DNA of 64,000 nt, taken from contig SDUX01000007.1 of NCBI GenBank assembly GCA_008729055.1, positions 4,943,409 through 5,007,408 of the forward strand, in the 5' to 3' direction. The position numbers and the translations under genes are program-made. Below, in pieces: positions 1 through 9,797 of this stretch. The notes under the pieces were generated by a model. That model made no database searches. It worked only from the letters and a program-made list of their open reading frames with translations, and was not told the origin of the DNA. Each line of letters begins with the position of its first letter. Position 1 is the stretch's first letter. The DNA comes from Pyropia haitanensis. Lineage: Eukaryota; Rhodophyta; Bangiophyceae; Bangiales; Bangiaceae.

Positions 1-573
1 TTTGTCGCGGACAGTCAACTAGACGACGATGGTGCAAAGCATCTTGATGCCCACGCGGATGATCAACACGGTGACGAAGCTGACCGTGCTCGGCGATCCT
101 CATGCCCCCGACCAGGCGTGAGAGCCTTCTCCAAGAAGCAGATAGCTGCGGCGCTGTCCACCGAGTGGTTCACCCCGGAGGACTGTGCCCAGACGTGGTT
201 GGAAGTACCAGCCAGCGTCGCCTCTTCAAGGCGGCCTACGGCATTGACGACAACGAGCTGTAGGACTTCCTGAAGACAGGCGTCTGTTCCCCAAGCTTCC
301 CGGTGGTGCGGCCGATACTCACCTTCCACGGCGACATGGCGGCGGCCACGGACGAGCCTGACTGCTGCCACCAGATGGGGCGTGAGAACAGGTACACTGG
401 GGGTACTTTTGGTGCGTTCTGCACCTGCCCGCACCCCAAGTGCATTGGGGTGGTGGTGCTGGATGGGTCTGAGGGCCAGCGCATGCAGATTGAGTGGATT
501 TTGAAGCGTTGCCCCATGCTGCCATCCCGCGTGGTGTATGACTTCTCGTGCGCGACGCTCAAGACGGCACTGT
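1..573 (+). pseudogene. DDE (KDZ-like) transposase remnant, 5' part
   Basis: This is the 5' part of a decayed coding sequence, split at 573 by the retroelement that follows. Reading starts in frame 1 (about 130-195, with a stretch rich in Lys, Ala and Glu), shifts to frame 3 near 200, meets an in-frame TAG at 261-263, then stays open from 264 into the element. The 303-573 part holds Cys pairs (CTC and HPKC around 420-445), a VVLDGSE motif near 455 and a VVYDFSC motif near 535. The second half (7915-8313) continues with VDRFHW. This pattern of spaced D, D and E with Cys/His residues resembles KDZ-type transposases, but I assign the family from motif memory only. The shift, the stop and the insertion make it a pseudogene. 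A host gene of unknown family is the alternative. Confidence 0.4.
569..573. repeat. Target-site duplication ACTGT, left copy
   Basis: The five bases ACTGT directly before the first LTR recur directly after the second LTR at 7910-7914. A 5-bp duplication is typical of Ty3/gypsy integration and fixes the element ends. Confidence 0.9.
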
Positions 574-1435
574 TGTGAGGCACCACCCACACACGGGCAG
601 CCCTCAACGTACTGGTGCCGGTGTCAGCAACCCGTGCAAGCCAATGAGGATGCCGGGCGCGGGGAAGGTGACGGGTGGGATGACGGTGATGGGGGTGGGG
701 AAGAGGATGGGCGTGACGTCGGTGAGGGTCGAGGGGGTCGAAGGTACGGAGGTCTTTGTGTCTCTGTCTGTGGTTCTTCCCCCGAGGTCTCTCCCGGTGG
801 CGCCCACACTCACGCATTATATACCCCCAGGGGGGCACCCAGGGTGCCCCAAAGCATGCAATTGCCCGTCGTGCCGGTGGACGGCACCAAAGCTCTCAAA
901 ACAAAGCATGGGCTCTCAGAACAAAGCAAGGGTGGGCGTGTGCGCCCCAAGGCGCTCCACCAGAAAGCCCCAAACGGGGGGGGGACGGTGTGCGGCGCTC
1001 GTAGCGCCGCGCGGCTGGCCCCACGCGCCATTCGACCCGAAAAGCCTCAGAGGCGTGTAAGCAGACGCCAGTCTTCGGGTCGAATATCTCCCGTGGGTCA
1101 GCAAGTCTTGTCGCTCCCATTGGTCCACGGGGAGATTGTTCCGGCTTGCTGACGCGTCAGAGATGTGGCTCGTCTTTTGGTCCGTTAGTCCGTTGATCCG
1201 TTGGAGACTGTACCCGTCGGCAGATGAGTCAGGGTAGTGTCGGTTAGCCAATCCGCGGCTCCCGTGCTGACCGTCCGTTAGTAGTAGATTATCGGACGGA
1301 CACCGCGGCATGCCCCAGATTACTTTGGAGTTGATGCGTCTTGGAAGGAGTTGGCTGAGAAGGACAGGGAAGGAGAGGCCCCAGTCCTTATCCCCTAGGC
1401 TCCAGTCTTGGGGATTTAAGGGGCATATCCTTACA
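574..1435 (-). repeat. 3' LTR of the chromovirus
   Basis: This 862-bp direct repeat matches 7048-7909 at a constant offset of 6474. It starts TGTGAGG and ends CTTACA on the plus strand. Open frames inside it are identical in both copies, and are chance frames in GC-rich DNA. Confidence 0.93.
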
Positions 1436-1448
1436 CCTCCCCCCCCTT
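1436..1448 (-). other. Polypurine tract of the chromovirus
   Basis: On the minus strand the bases AAGGGGGGGGAGG abut the first base of the 3' LTR. This is the expected plus-strand DNA priming site. The pol stop codon (TAA, 1449-1447) overlaps its start. Confidence 0.85.
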
Positions 1449-4400
1449 AGGACGCGCGGCGCAGGAAAGCGTCCAACACCTCAGGTGCGTTCGCAAGGTC
1501 TTGCTTGGTCAGCCAGGAGTTCTCGCTGACGTCACAGCCTTTCCACTTGACCAGGTACTGTAGTCGTCCACGGCGCTTTCGTGACCTTATGATGGAGTCG
1601 ACTTCGTACTCGACAGAACCGTCCGGAAATGCCACCGGAGGCGGAACGGGAGGAAGTCGGCCATAAGGATCAGCGCGGTACGGCTTCAGCAAGCTCGCAT
1701 GAAAGGCGTTGTGAACCTTGCGATCGAGCACCGCTTGGGGAAGATCCAGGCGGAACGTCACATCGTTGATACTCTCAGTGACGCGGTACGGTCCTGAGTA
1801 CTTGGGCATCAGCTTGCGAGCGCCTTGGAAAGCATCTGGCATAAGGTGTTTGGTACTTAGTAGCACCAGATCGTCCACGGCGATCTTGCAAGGTCGGCGA
1901 TGGCGATTTGCGTACGCCGAGCGCGCCTCATTTGCACTCTTGATGGCTGAGATGGCAGTCTCTTGAGCATGTTGGAGACCGCTTAGCCAGTCAGACACTG
2001 CAGGCATGCTTGACTCTGAGTTTTCGAGGATGTCCATTGGTACCGTCTTAGGTTCGAATCCGTAGTTCAGGAAGAAAGGGGAGTACGTTGTAACAGCATT
2101 TGGCGACCGGTTGTAGGCTACTTCGGCAGCAACCAGAAAAAGGTCCCAATCGCCTTGGTGATGGTTGACAAAGTTTCGCAGGATTTCTTCGATCTTCTTG
2201 TTCATGATCTCAGTTTGTCCGTCGGTTTGCGGGTGGTACGCTGAAGAGGCCTTGATCTTGACCTTGAGAATCTCCGTGAGCGACTGCCAGAAGTTGGAGA
2301 AGAAAATGCGGTCCCTGTCGCAGACAACATCAGCTGGGAGTCCGTGGTGTCGATAGACGTGATCATGGTAGAGCTGAGCTGCGACTGGCGCCGTACAGTC
2401 TGGCTTCATAGGGGCGAGGCGAATCATCTTGGAGAGGCGGTCGACAACGACGTAAATCCCGTTGTGGCCTCTTGGAGTCAGAGGAAGAGGCGTGATAAAG
2501 TCCATGGAGACACTTGCCCATCGTTGGCTCGGGGGGTCCAAGGGTTTGAGGTGACCCAGAGGTGAATGGGTGCTAGCCTTGTTCCGCTGGCACAAATCAC
2601 ATGTTTGTACGTATCTTTGGATGTCTTTCCGCATTGTCTTCCAGTAGTACTTGGAAGAGATAACCTTGGTTGTTTTCTTGACTCCCATGTGCCCTTGGCA
2701 CGGGACATCATGGTAGTCGTGGAGTAGTCTTTGGCGTAGAGTACCGACGGGGATACACGTACGGTCACCTCGTTTCAACAACCTCATGTGTAGCCGGTAG
2801 GGAGATACCGGGTCTTTGACTAGGTCGGCAAACTCGGGGTCCGCGTCGTACTCTTGTCTTAAGGTGGCAAGGTCTTGATCACTTTGGTTGATGGTCATGA
2901 GGTTGTTGATTTCAGTTTTCTTGGGGAGTTCTTCAATGGTCTTGGTCAGCACGCGACTAAGAAGTTCTTGATTGGGGGCGTGCTTGTCGGGAGCATCTTG
3001 TGGCTGCCTGGAAAGGGCATCAGCCACGGGGTTCGAAGTGCCCTTGATTGGGACAATCTTGAACTGGAACTGGTCCAGAAACTCCAGCCACTTGACTTGG
3101 CGATCGTTCAGCTTCTCTTGGGTGCTTAGGTATCTCAGGGACTCATGGTCGGTGTGGACCTCAAAGGGTCTTCCGTAGAGGTAGCAGCGCCAATGCCGGA
3201 TAGCTTGTACGACTGCAAGCAGTTCTCTTTCACGAATGCTGTAGCGCTGCTCGTGGATGTTGAGGGTTAACGAGAAGTACGCCACTGGACGCCGTCCGCG
3301 TCCATCATCTTGCTCAAGGACTGCGCCCACAGCATACCCGCTGGCATCTGTAGACACGTAGATTGGGTATCTCTTGTCGAAAGGCCTTAGCACCGGTGCG
3401 CTTGTCGTTAGGTCCTGCAGCTGCTCAAAGGCTTTCTGGGCGTCGGGTGTCCACTCGAAGTCGACATTCCCAGTCAGCCTTGTTAGCGGCGTAGCTACGG
3501 CAGCCATTCCCTTGATGAATCTTCGATAGAAGTTGACCATACCGAGGAAAGATTGTACATCCTTTTTGCTCCTCGGTGTTGCCCACGTACGGATGGCTTG
3601 GACCTTGTAGTCTTCCATAGAGAAGCCTTTCTCGGAGATGACGTGGCCAAGGTAGTCCACAGTAGTTCGAGCGAACTGGCACTTGCTCAGCTTGGCGTAG
3701 AGCTTGTGTTCTCGTAATTTCTCGAGTGCTAATCGTAGGTGCTTGAGGTGATCGTCGTAAGTTTCGCTGTAGACTAGGATGTCGTCGAGGTAGACACAGA
3801 TGAAGTCGTACAGATAGGGTCGGAAGACATCGTTCATTGGGTTCATGAAGACCGCGGGTGCATTTGTCAGACCAAAGGGTACGACGGTGAACTCATAGAA
3901 TCCGTACTTGGTTCGAAACGCCGTCAAAGGTATTGTTTCTGGGTCAAGGCGAATCTGGTGATAGCCAGAGCGGAGGTCGATCTTTGTAAAGTACTTGGCC
4001 TTTCGCAGTTGGTCAAAGATGTCGTCGATGCGTGGTAGTGGGTACGCGTTCTTGATAGTAGCCTTGTTCAGGGCCCTGTAGTCGATGCACATTCGCCAGC
4101 CACCGTCCTTCTTCGCCGCAAAGAGGACGGAAGAGCCCCACGGTGAGGTGCTTGGTTGGATGAATCCCTTCCTTATGAGGCCGGCCAGTTGAGTCTTGAG
4201 TTCTTCGAGCTCCCATTCGGCTAGTCGGTAAATTCCGCTACGACGCGGTTGGGCGTCATCGGTCAGCTTGATGCTAAATTTGTGACTGCGCTCAGGAGGG
4301 AGTCCGTCGGGGAGCTCGTCTGGGAAGACGTCAGCGTACTCTTTGAGAATCTCTTGAACTTCTTTCTTGTCTTCGCCTTGTCCCATCGTAATGGCGTTAA

Positions 4401-4983
4401 TGTCGAAGGTGCTAGAGGGATCTTCCGACTGCAGGTAGATGGCAAAAACAGGGCACCTTTGAACGAGGTCCCGAGCAAGGCGTTGCCGACTGATCAGAGC
4501 TTCGGGCTTCTTGAGGGAGGCAGTGATAGAAATGTTCTTGTGGTTGAACTTGAAGGAGATCTTGTTTTTCTTGTTGTTGATTTTGGCGTCCTTGTCATCG
4601 CGCCACTTCTTTCCCAGGATGAGGTCGTACGCGCTCAATTCACAAACAGCAAACCGAAGTCGCTCTTGGTACGGTCCGATGTGAATCTCAAGAGGGTCAA
4701 CGGTTTCAGCGAGGACATGGGAGCGGCCATCGGGCATGCTTGCCGCGAAGTCCGTTCCTTTCGTTTTCACATGCAAGGAGGTAACGAGGCGCCTTGAGAC
4801 GACGTTGATGGGAGATCCGTCGTCGAACAGCACCTTAACAGCTTTTCCATTGACAGAAGCAGTAGAAAGCAGAAGCCCGAGTCGCGGGCCTTCAAATGGT
4901 GACGACATATTTTCAGGAACCGAAGGAGCGTCTTTCACAGATGTTGAGGATTGTTGCTGCTTCAGTTCCGCTGGCCTTTTGGG
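1447..4983 (-). CDS. pol: Pol polyprotein (PR-RT-RH-IN-chromodomain)
   Basis: Pol matures into protease, reverse transcriptase, RNase H and integrase, which copy the element RNA and insert the DNA. Residues below are numbered from the GTG codon at 4938. The protease core is DDG at 39-41 (usually D-S/T-G). RT spans about 250-430, with VPFGLTNAP and YLDD at 383-386. RNase H spans about 525-645, with D531 and D597. The integrase zinc site is H740/H750/C780/C783. The integrase triad is D813, D874 and E910, the last two 35 residues apart. A chromodomain lies at about 1110-1163, ending in KWKG and SWL motifs. There is no ATG at the start: the frame is open back to 4989, overlaps gag by 28 nt, and is probably entered by -1 frameshifting at 4983-4977. 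No stops or shifts are seen, so it appears functional. The chromodomain probably guides integration to marked chromatin. Confidence 0.95.
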   Translation of the reverse strand, partial: PKRPAELKQQQSSTSVKDAPSVPENMSSPFEGPRLGLLLSTASVNGKAVKVLFDDGSPINVVSRRLVTSLHVKTKGTDFAASMPDGRSHVLAETVDPLEIHIGPYQERLRFAVCELSAYDLILGKKWRDDKDAKINNKKNKISFKFNHKNISITASLKKPEALISRQRLARDLVQRCPVFAIYLQSEDPSSTFDINAITMGQGEDKKEVQEILKEYADVFPDELPDGLPPERSHKFSIKLTDDAQPRRSGIYRLAEWELEELKTQLAGLIRKGFIQPSTSPWGSSVLFAAKKDGGWRMCIDYRALNKATIKNAYPLPRIDDIFDQLRKAKYFTKIDLRSGYHQIRLDPETIPLTAFRTKYGFYEFTVVPFGLTNAPAVFMNPMNDVFRPYLYDFICVYLDDILVYSETYDDHLKHLRLALEKLREHKLYAKLSKCQFARTTVDYLGHVISEKGFSMEDYKVQAIRTWATPRSKKDVQSFLGMVNFYRRFIKGMAAVATPLTRLTGNVDFEWTPDAQKAFEQLQDLTTSAPVLRPFDKRYPIYVSTDASGYAVGAVLEQDDGRGRRPVAYFSLTLNIHEQRYSIRERELLAVVQAIRHWRCYLYGRPFEVHTDHESLRYLSTQEKLNDRQVKWLEFLDQFQFKIVPIKGTSNPVADALSRQPQDAPDKHAPNQELLSRVLTKTIEELPKKTEINNLMTINQSDQDLATLRQEYDADPEFADLVKDPVSPYRLHMRLLKRGDRTCIPVGTLRQRLLHDYHDVPCQGHMGVKKTTKVISSKYYWKTMRKDIQRYVQTCDLCQRNKASTHSPLGHLKPLDPPSQRWASVSMDFITPLPLTPRGHNGIYVVVDRLSKMIRLAPMKPDCTAPVAAQLYHDHVYRHHGLPADVVCDRDRIFFSNFWQSLTEILKVKIKASSAYHPQTDGQTEIMNKKIEEILRNFVNHHQGDWDLFLVAAEVAYNRSPNAVTTYSPFFLNYGFEPKTVPMDILENSESSMPAVSDWLSGLQHAQETAISAIKSANEARSAYANRHRRPCKIAVDDLVLLSTKHLMPDAFQGARKLMPKYSGPYRVTESINDVTFRLDLPQAVLDRKVHNAFHASLLKPYRADPYGRLPPVPPPVAFPDGSVEYEVDSIIRSRKRRGRLQYLVKWKGCDVSENSWLTKQDLANAPEVLDAFLRRAS

Positions 4984-5840
4984 CAGTCCTTAGCCATGTG
5001 TCCTTTCTCGCGACAGCGAAGGCAGAGACCCTCGCGCATGCAGCGCTGGCGTTCGTCTGGCGTCAGCTTTTCGATCTTGATGCTGGAAATGTCCATCGGG
5101 ACAACGCCCATCGTCGGTGGCTTGCCAGAAGTGCTGTTAACATTGCTGGTGATACGGGACACTCCAGCCTTGGCCGCTTCCACGCGCAGGGCGTCCGTCA
5201 TCAGTGATTCAAGATCGGTGTACGTCTTGAGGCACAGTGCCTGCCAGATGTCGCGCTTCAGGCCTCGGCTATAGCGGTCGATCTTTTCCGCTTCGGTGAT
5301 GTCCGGGATGTCCAAGAGGACGCTCAGGAAAGTCCTGTTGAACGTCCCGACGTCCTTGATTTGGCGCCATGAGTGCAGCTTGTCCCGCGCCGCCTGCGTC
5401 TTGTTCAGAGGGCTGAAGCGACGGATGAGCGCAGCCCGAAAGGTAGCCCAGTCGGGGACCGCCGTCGTCCGACTGTAGGTATGCCACCAGGTGAACGCTT
5501 CACCGTCCAGGTAGGTGCAGGCGATCCGACACGCTTCGTCAGGGTCAGTCAGTCGCACATATGAGTCCATGTGCGAGCACCATGCTTCAATTGTCCCGGG
5601 CTTGCCAGAGAACAGCGCGGGCTTATTCGGCCTCGCAGTCGTCGCGCCTCCACTCGAGGCCTTAGCCTTGGCGTCGGACAGCTGTTTCTTGGCGTCCGCC
5701 AATTCAACCTTATGAGCCTCGAGCTCGGCGCTCATCTGCGAGACGAACGCTGTAAGTTGATTCCATGACTCCGCGGAGGGTGCGGTTGAGGCCGTTCCCG
5801 GATTAATCGGGCTTACAGTCGCAGGATTCGGGGGTTCCAT
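4962..5840 (-). CDS. gag: Gag structural protein with zinc knuckle
   Basis: Gag forms the virus-like particle and packages element RNA. From the ATG at 5840 it is 292 residues. An upstream in-frame ATG at 5981 would add 47 Cys-rich residues unlike Gag, so I prefer 5840. A short helical, Glu/Lys/Ala-rich stretch near residues 35-65 may be a coiled coil. The central part has the Trp-containing helical pattern of Ty3-type Gag (retrotrans_gag-like). The C-terminus carries one CCHC knuckle, C-x2-C-x4-H-x4-C, 20 residues before the end. The gag stop lies inside the pol overlap, downstream of the slippery heptamer. It is intact. Confidence 0.9.
   Translation of the reverse strand: MEPPNPATVSPINPGTASTAPSAESWNQLTAFVSQMSAELEAHKVELADAKKQLSDAKAKASSGGATTARPNKPALFSGKPGTIEAWCSHMDSYVRLTDPDEACRIACTYLDGEAFTWWHTYSRTTAVPDWATFRAALIRRFSPLNKTQAARDKLHSWRQIKDVGTFNRTFLSVLLDIPDITEAEKIDRYSRGLKRDIWQALCLKTYTDLESLMTDALRVEAAKAGVSRITSNVNSTSGKPPTMGVVPMDISSIKIEKLTPDERQRCMREGLCLRCREKGHMAKDCPKGQRN
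4977..4983 (-). promoter_or_regulatory. -1 frameshift slippery site CCCAAAA (gag-pol)
   Basis: On the minus strand the heptamer C CCA AAA is phased exactly as X XXY YYZ in the gag frame. It lies right after the last Cys codon of the zinc knuckle and five codons before the gag stop (TGA, 4964-4962). Slipping back one base moves ribosomes into the pol frame, which is open from 4989. I did not compute a downstream stimulatory structure. Confidence 0.7.
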
Positions 5841-6204
5841 TGCGTCCTGGGTGAGGTCCGCAACAATCAAATTAACCCAACAGATCCGGTTTGACTTACT
5901 CCGGCAGAGCACGGGGCAAGTCTTACAAGATGTGCAAGTTAATTTGACCAAGCAAAATAGTGCTGCACTAGCTCTGGACAAGCGTGGCCGTCGTGGCTAC
6001 CACGTTTCCAAAGATGGACAACACTATTTGATGGGTCACAAGCGATGCGATGAAGCAGAATTCGAAGACTCAAATCACGCAATCGGATTTTCCCGCCGGC
6101 CGCCGCGCACGGGCCCGAGTCGGGTCGTGCCGGATTTCCACGCGGGGGGATCAAAGGGGGAAAATCGCGTCTCTTGCACAGATCCTGGGGGGTGTTGCGA
6201 GGTG

Positions 6205-6810
6205 TCAGTCGGTGCGGCGCGCCAGCGTGCGGTGGTGATCCTTGCCACGCTGGTGGCGTTCGAAGTGCTCGACCGTCTCAAATTCGCGATCGCACACGTC
6301 GCAACGAGGGCGGGTCGCTGGACGGTTGACTGTATTGCGGTGGCGCCGCGACCAGCGATGGTCGCGCAGCACTGTCAGGCTGTTGCAACGCACACCGCAC
6401 GGCTTGCAAACGTATTTGCCCTTGGGGATGGTCTTGGCGATCCGGCGCTGCTCTCGCTGCTCTGCTGCGCGCGCGGTCGTCGGTCGGATGTGGCCGATTC
6501 GTGGGGCCGGCGGCGCGATGTAGCGCCGGGCCGGATCCTGCGCGGGCAGCAGCAGGCGCCGGTTGGCTGGGACCGCCGGTCCTGACGTGGCCGGGCCCTT
6601 ACCCTTGCGCGAGAGGGGGGGCTTGGATGCGGCTGGCGCCGCCGATGCGGCCGTCGCCGCCACAGAGGATGACGTGGATGCGCCCGCCGGGGTGCCACGT
6701 GCCGCCGCGGTGTCGCGCGCCGCCGCGGTGCCGCGCGCCGGCGCCGCCGAGGAAGTCGGGGCGTCCGCCAACGCCGAGGAAGAAAATTCCGAACCTGATT
6801 TGGCACTCAC
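6205..6810 (-). CDS. Extra ORF: twin U1/JAZ-type zinc-finger protein
   Basis: This is a 201-residue protein encoded in sense between the 5' LTR leader and gag, where Ty3/gypsy elements normally have no gene. Residues 1-85 are Ala/Thr/Ser-rich, with short internal repeats around RGTAAARDT. Two C2H2 fingers follow with identical spacing: C135, C138, H151, H157 and C170, C173, H186, H192, each C-x2-C-x12-H-x5-H. The 5-residue His spacer is typical of U1C, matrin and JAZ fingers, which often bind double-stranded RNA or RNA-protein complexes. The frame is intact in an otherwise intact element, arguing for a function such as RNA packaging, export or silencing defence. The role is inference. It ends 365 bp before the preferred gag start, and I cannot tell whether it is spliced to gag. 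Confidence 0.7.
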   Translation of the reverse strand: MSAKSGSEFSSSALADAPTSSAAPARGTAAARDTAAARGTPAGASTSSSVAATAASAAPAASKPPLSRKGKGPATSGPAVPANRRLLLPAQDPARRYIAPPAPRIGHIRPTTARAAEQREQRRIAKTIPKGKYVCKPCGVRCNSLTVLRDHRWSRRHRNTVNRPATRPRCDVCDREFETVEHFERHQRGKDHHRTLARRTD

Positions 6811-7027
6811 TGGGTTTCGACAATCAGTCGACCAAAAGAAAAAAAACCGTGACAGGGGCCACCAGGGCAGTGTCAGGGCAGTGTTCTTTTGGTGTGATTC
6901 GTGGAACCCGCTGCGTTCGTATTACAATGCCCGAGGCACGCCGAACACAGGGGGCAGCACGAGTGCACAAACACAGGGAGGGCCAAATCCAGGACGGAAT
7001 CGCAACGTCACCGCCAAGAGGAAGTCA

Positions 7028-7045
7028 AACTATCTGAAGCTACCA
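7028..7045 (-). other. Candidate primer-binding site
   Basis: Two bases after the 5' LTR the minus strand reads TGGTAGCTTCAGA. The leading TGG pairs with the CCA end of a tRNA. I cannot name the tRNA; it is not the common initiator-Met site, which begins TGGTATCAG. Confidence 0.6.
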
Positions 7046-7047
7046 CA

Positions 7048-7909
7048 TGTGAGGCACCACCCACACACGGGCAGCCCTCAACGTACTGGTGCCGGTGTCA
7101 GCAACCCGTGCAAGCCAATGAGGATGCCGGGCGCGGGGAAGGTGACGGGTGGGATGACGGTGATGGGGGTGGGGAAGAGGATGGGCGTGACGTCGGTGAG
7201 GGTCGAGGGGGTCGAAGGTACGGAGGTCTTTGTGTCTCTGTCTGTGGTTCTTCCCCCGAGGTCTCTCCCGGTGGCGCCCACACTCACGCATTATATACCC
7301 CCAGGGGGGCACCCAGGGTGCCCCAAAGCATGCAATTGCCCGTCGTGCCGGTGGACGGCACCAAAGCTCTCAAAACAAAGCATGGGCTCTCAGAACAAAG
7401 CAAGGGTGGGCGTGTGCGCCCCAAGGCGCTCCACCAGAAAGCCCCAAACGGGGGGGGGACGGTGTGCGGCGCTCGTAGCGCCGCGCGGCTGGCCCCACGC
7501 GCCATTCGACCCGAAAAGCCTCAGAGGCGTGTAAGCAGACGCCAGTCTTCGGGTCGAATATCTCCCGTGGGTCAGCAAGTCTTGTCGCTCCCATTGGTCC
7601 ACGGGGAGATTGTTCCGGCTTGCTGACGCGTCAGAGATGTGGCTCGTCTTTTGGTCCGTTAGTCCGTTGATCCGTTGGAGACTGTACCCGTCGGCAGATG
7701 AGTCAGGGTAGTGTCGGTTAGCCAATCCGCGGCTCCCGTGCTGACCGTCCGTTAGTAGTAGATTATCGGACGGACACCGCGGCATGCCCCAGATTACTTT
7801 GGAGTTGATGCGTCTTGGAAGGAGTTGGCTGAGAAGGACAGGGAAGGAGAGGCCCCAGTCCTTATCCCCTAGGCTCCAGTCTTGGGGATTTAAGGGGCAT
7901 ATCCTTACA
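7048..7909 (-). repeat. 5' LTR of the chromovirus
   Basis: This is the same 862-bp sequence as 574-1435, with no mismatch noticed by eye. It carries the element promoter and lies upstream of the zinc-finger ORF, gag and pol in the sense of transcription. Confidence 0.93.
7290..7297 (-). promoter_or_regulatory. TATA box in the 5' LTR
   Basis: TATATAAT on the minus strand stands alone in a GC-rich LTR, oriented toward gag-pol. The 3' LTR has the same site at 816-823. The start site is not determined. Confidence 0.5.
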
Positions 7910-7914
7910 ACTGT
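7910..7914. repeat. Target-site duplication ACTGT, right copy
   Basis: This exactly matches 569-573 and marks the right end of the insertion. Confidence 0.9.
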
Positions 7915-8313
7915 GCCGCTTGCCCTACGTGGCGGGCCGTGACGTTCCTGGTCGACCGGTTTCACTGGCGCCGCAACCACGTCTCATGCTCCAAGGCCAT
8001 GAACCCCGACTCGTACGGGTGCATAGATGGGGTCAACACGTCGTCGTCGGAGGAGCGCAATGCGCTGTCCAGGCGACAGGAGCATCACCTTCGCCTCATG
8101 AACCAGGACAACTTTATTGTCTTCACGACCTACCAGCAGGCGCTGTCAAATGCCATCGCGATGTACTGCGACACGGAGACCAAGCTCAGCCCAAGCAAGT
8201 GGCCAAGATGGTACAAGGACAAGTTTGTGGACGGTGTGGGGAACTTTGTGGGGAGTGACGAGGGAAGCTCCAGTGGGAGCGAGACTGAGAGCGTCAGTGG
8301 GAGCGAGAGCTAA
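7915..8313 (+). pseudogene. DDE (KDZ-like) transposase remnant, 3' part
   Basis: This continues the gene broken at 573. The main open frame runs to a TAA at 8311-8313 and carries VDRFHWRRNH near 7957, a Cys shortly after it, EERNALSRRQ near 8055, and an Asn/Gln/Thr-rich stretch. These are the later acidic and His/Cys positions expected after the VYDFSC motif of the first half. The tail is Ser/Glu/Gly-rich. Removing the retroelement and one ACTGT copy does not restore one frame: the two halves are off by one base, with the shift between about 7915 and 7940 in a GC-rich run. The gene was therefore damaged apart from the insertion. Confidence 0.4.
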
Positions 8314-9222
8314 ATTCAGGGCGCCAGAGGGGAGTTAGATACCCAACACATCCAAACGCCCAGCTTCAAAAACACATGTGGAGCAATAGCGAGCTGCGGG
8401 GGGGCAATGACGCGGCGGCAATGGAAAAGCAGCGGAGGGGCAATGACGCGGCTGGGGGGCATTGCCGCACGGGCGACAGGGCGTCGGCGCGGAGGGGATA
8501 CAATAGAAACGTGGAGGTAAAGCGACCGGGTGACAATGAGAGGCGAGGGATCGATGGCAGAACGGCGGGGGGGGCAATTGTAGAGCGGCAGCGGGACAAT
8601 GGTAAAGCAGCGGGGGGGGCAGCGATGCGGCGCATGAGGGCAATGAGCGTACCTTCCAGCATATTTGTGGGGCGGTAAGAAGGCTAAGGCGTGGCGGGAG
8701 GGGCCGGGTTGGAAGGGGCGATGACGCGGCGGAAAGACAATGGCACCGAGGCGGGGAGGGCAGAGAGGCGGAATGACCGTGTCAGAGGGGTGAGGGGACA
8801 ATGACGCGGCGGGAAACGAATGGCGCTGATATACAAAAGGCGCAGCTGCTGGGGGGTGGAGCGGCGCGTGACAATCACGTGGCGGAGAGTCCATAGTAGA
8901 GTGGCGGGGGGGCAATCGCACAGCGACAATCGTCCTCGTGAATGAGCCGCGAACGGAACAGTGCGGCCAGTGATCAACAGTGGGGGGAGGGCAACCGCCA
9001 GACGGCTGCAGAAAAGAAGAGAGGACACGCGGGAGCGGTAAAGGGGTGGTGGGGTGCGGCGCGCTGCGTGTGGAGAGCGGGCGGCGGTGCGAGGCGGGGA
9101 AGCAAACGGAGCGCGGCAGGTCGGAAGGTCAAGCGGTGGACCGTGAGCGGCCAGGAGGGAGGCGATGCACTGCCGGGTGGCAGCACGGGCCGGGGAGTGT
9201 TGACGGAACGGAGGGTACGCAG
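8314..9222. repeat. Degenerate GC-rich minisatellite region
   Basis: From about 8385 to 8960 the sequence is made of drifting copies of a unit near GGGCAATGACGCGGCGG, interrupted by GC-rich filler. The long open frames here on either strand are repeat artefacts. The stretch separates the two retroelements. I see no gene or RNA in it. Confidence 0.5.
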
Positions 9223-9227
9223 GCAAG
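9223..9227. repeat. Target-site duplication GCAAG, left copy
   Basis: GCAAG before the LTR is repeated at 19778-19782, right after the other LTR. Confidence 0.88.
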
Positions 9228-9782
9228 TGTAGCGTTAACGCTCGGCCTCCTCCCAAAAGCACGGGGAGGAGCGCGTACGCTCGGGATCCCAAGAGGGGAC
9301 ACCGGAAGAAGTTCCTCCGACGGGCCACCACGCGACCTGCGTGTGCCGGGTTGGCGCTCCCGACAAGCACGAACAAGACGTGTTGGAGCCAGACGAAACT
9401 TTCTTGGGGAGCTAGACCGGGCCAACCCGCCCCGCTCCCCCACGCATATAAACCCACTCGCACGCATGCGTGCAAACACGCAAAACAGCCCTCCAGACAT
9501 ACCCCCAATAACACCCAGAAAATAGACACTCTCACTCTCCAATAAAAAGACTCCATCATCAAAGCAAGAAAAAGCACACGAATCCGTCTGGCTCCCGCGC
9601 AGAAATCCCAAGATCAGAAAACAATCCGTAATACTTTTACGGGGGTGCACTGAAAACCAGAGTCGGATCCAGCCTGAAAACACAGGGATCCCGGTAGAGT
9701 TTACTCGGGAAATCTCCATGGAATTCAATCCTAGTTGGAAGGAATTCGTATTAGTCGGGACCATAGTGGACGTTTCACTACA
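9228..9782 (-). repeat. 3' LTR of the second element
   Basis: This 555-bp copy pairs with 19224-19777. Differences seen are one extra A near 9236 and three substitutions. It starts TGTAGCG and ends CTACA on the plus strand. Confidence 0.9.
9447..9546 (+). promoter_or_regulatory. Plus-strand TATAAA and AATAAA within the 3' LTR
   Basis: On the plus strand, opposite to gag-pol, the LTR has TATAAA at 9447-9452 and AATAAA at 9541-9546. The TATA-like site is near-palindromic (TTTATATG on the minus strand), so it could also serve gag-pol. If used on the plus strand it would launch RNA toward the antisense ORF at 11312. This is a motif observation only. Confidence 0.3.
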
Positions 9783-9797
9783 TTCCCCCCTCCTTAA
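9783..9797 (-). other. Polypurine tract of the second element
   Basis: On the minus strand AAGGAGGGGGGAA directly precedes the 3' LTR, as expected for plus-strand priming. Confidence 0.8.

Larger units (their letters stand above)
574..7909 (-). mobile_element. Complete Ty3/gypsy chromovirus (7336 bp)
   Basis: The element has two 862-bp LTRs beginning TG and ending CA, a perfect 5-bp target duplication, a candidate primer-binding site, a polypurine tract, gag, pol and an additional zinc-finger ORF. All genes are on the minus strand, so the 5' LTR is at 7048-7909. The Pol order is protease, RT, RNase H, integrase, chromodomain, which defines the chromovirus branch of Ty3/gypsy. I found no difference between the LTRs by eye and no stop or shift in gag or pol, so this is a young and possibly active copy. 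It inserted into an already decaying transposase-like gene. Its unusual features are the upstream zinc-finger ORF and a perfect -1 frameshift heptamer. Confidence 0.95.

Noticed and set aside
548..1060. 170-residue open frame present in both LTRs of the first element
   Set aside because: The copies are identical only because the LTRs are; composition is GC-driven and no family motif is visible.
2051..2060. GGTTCGAATC, like a tRNA B box
   Set aside because: It lies inside the intact pol frame, with no matching A box or acceptor stem around it.
8385..8960. Regularly repeated units as a CRISPR array
   Set aside because: Copies are degenerate and contiguous without unique spacers, in eukaryotic repeat-rich DNA.
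8684..9577. 297-residue minus-strand frame
   Set aside because: It runs through a minisatellite and into an LTR end; chance frame.
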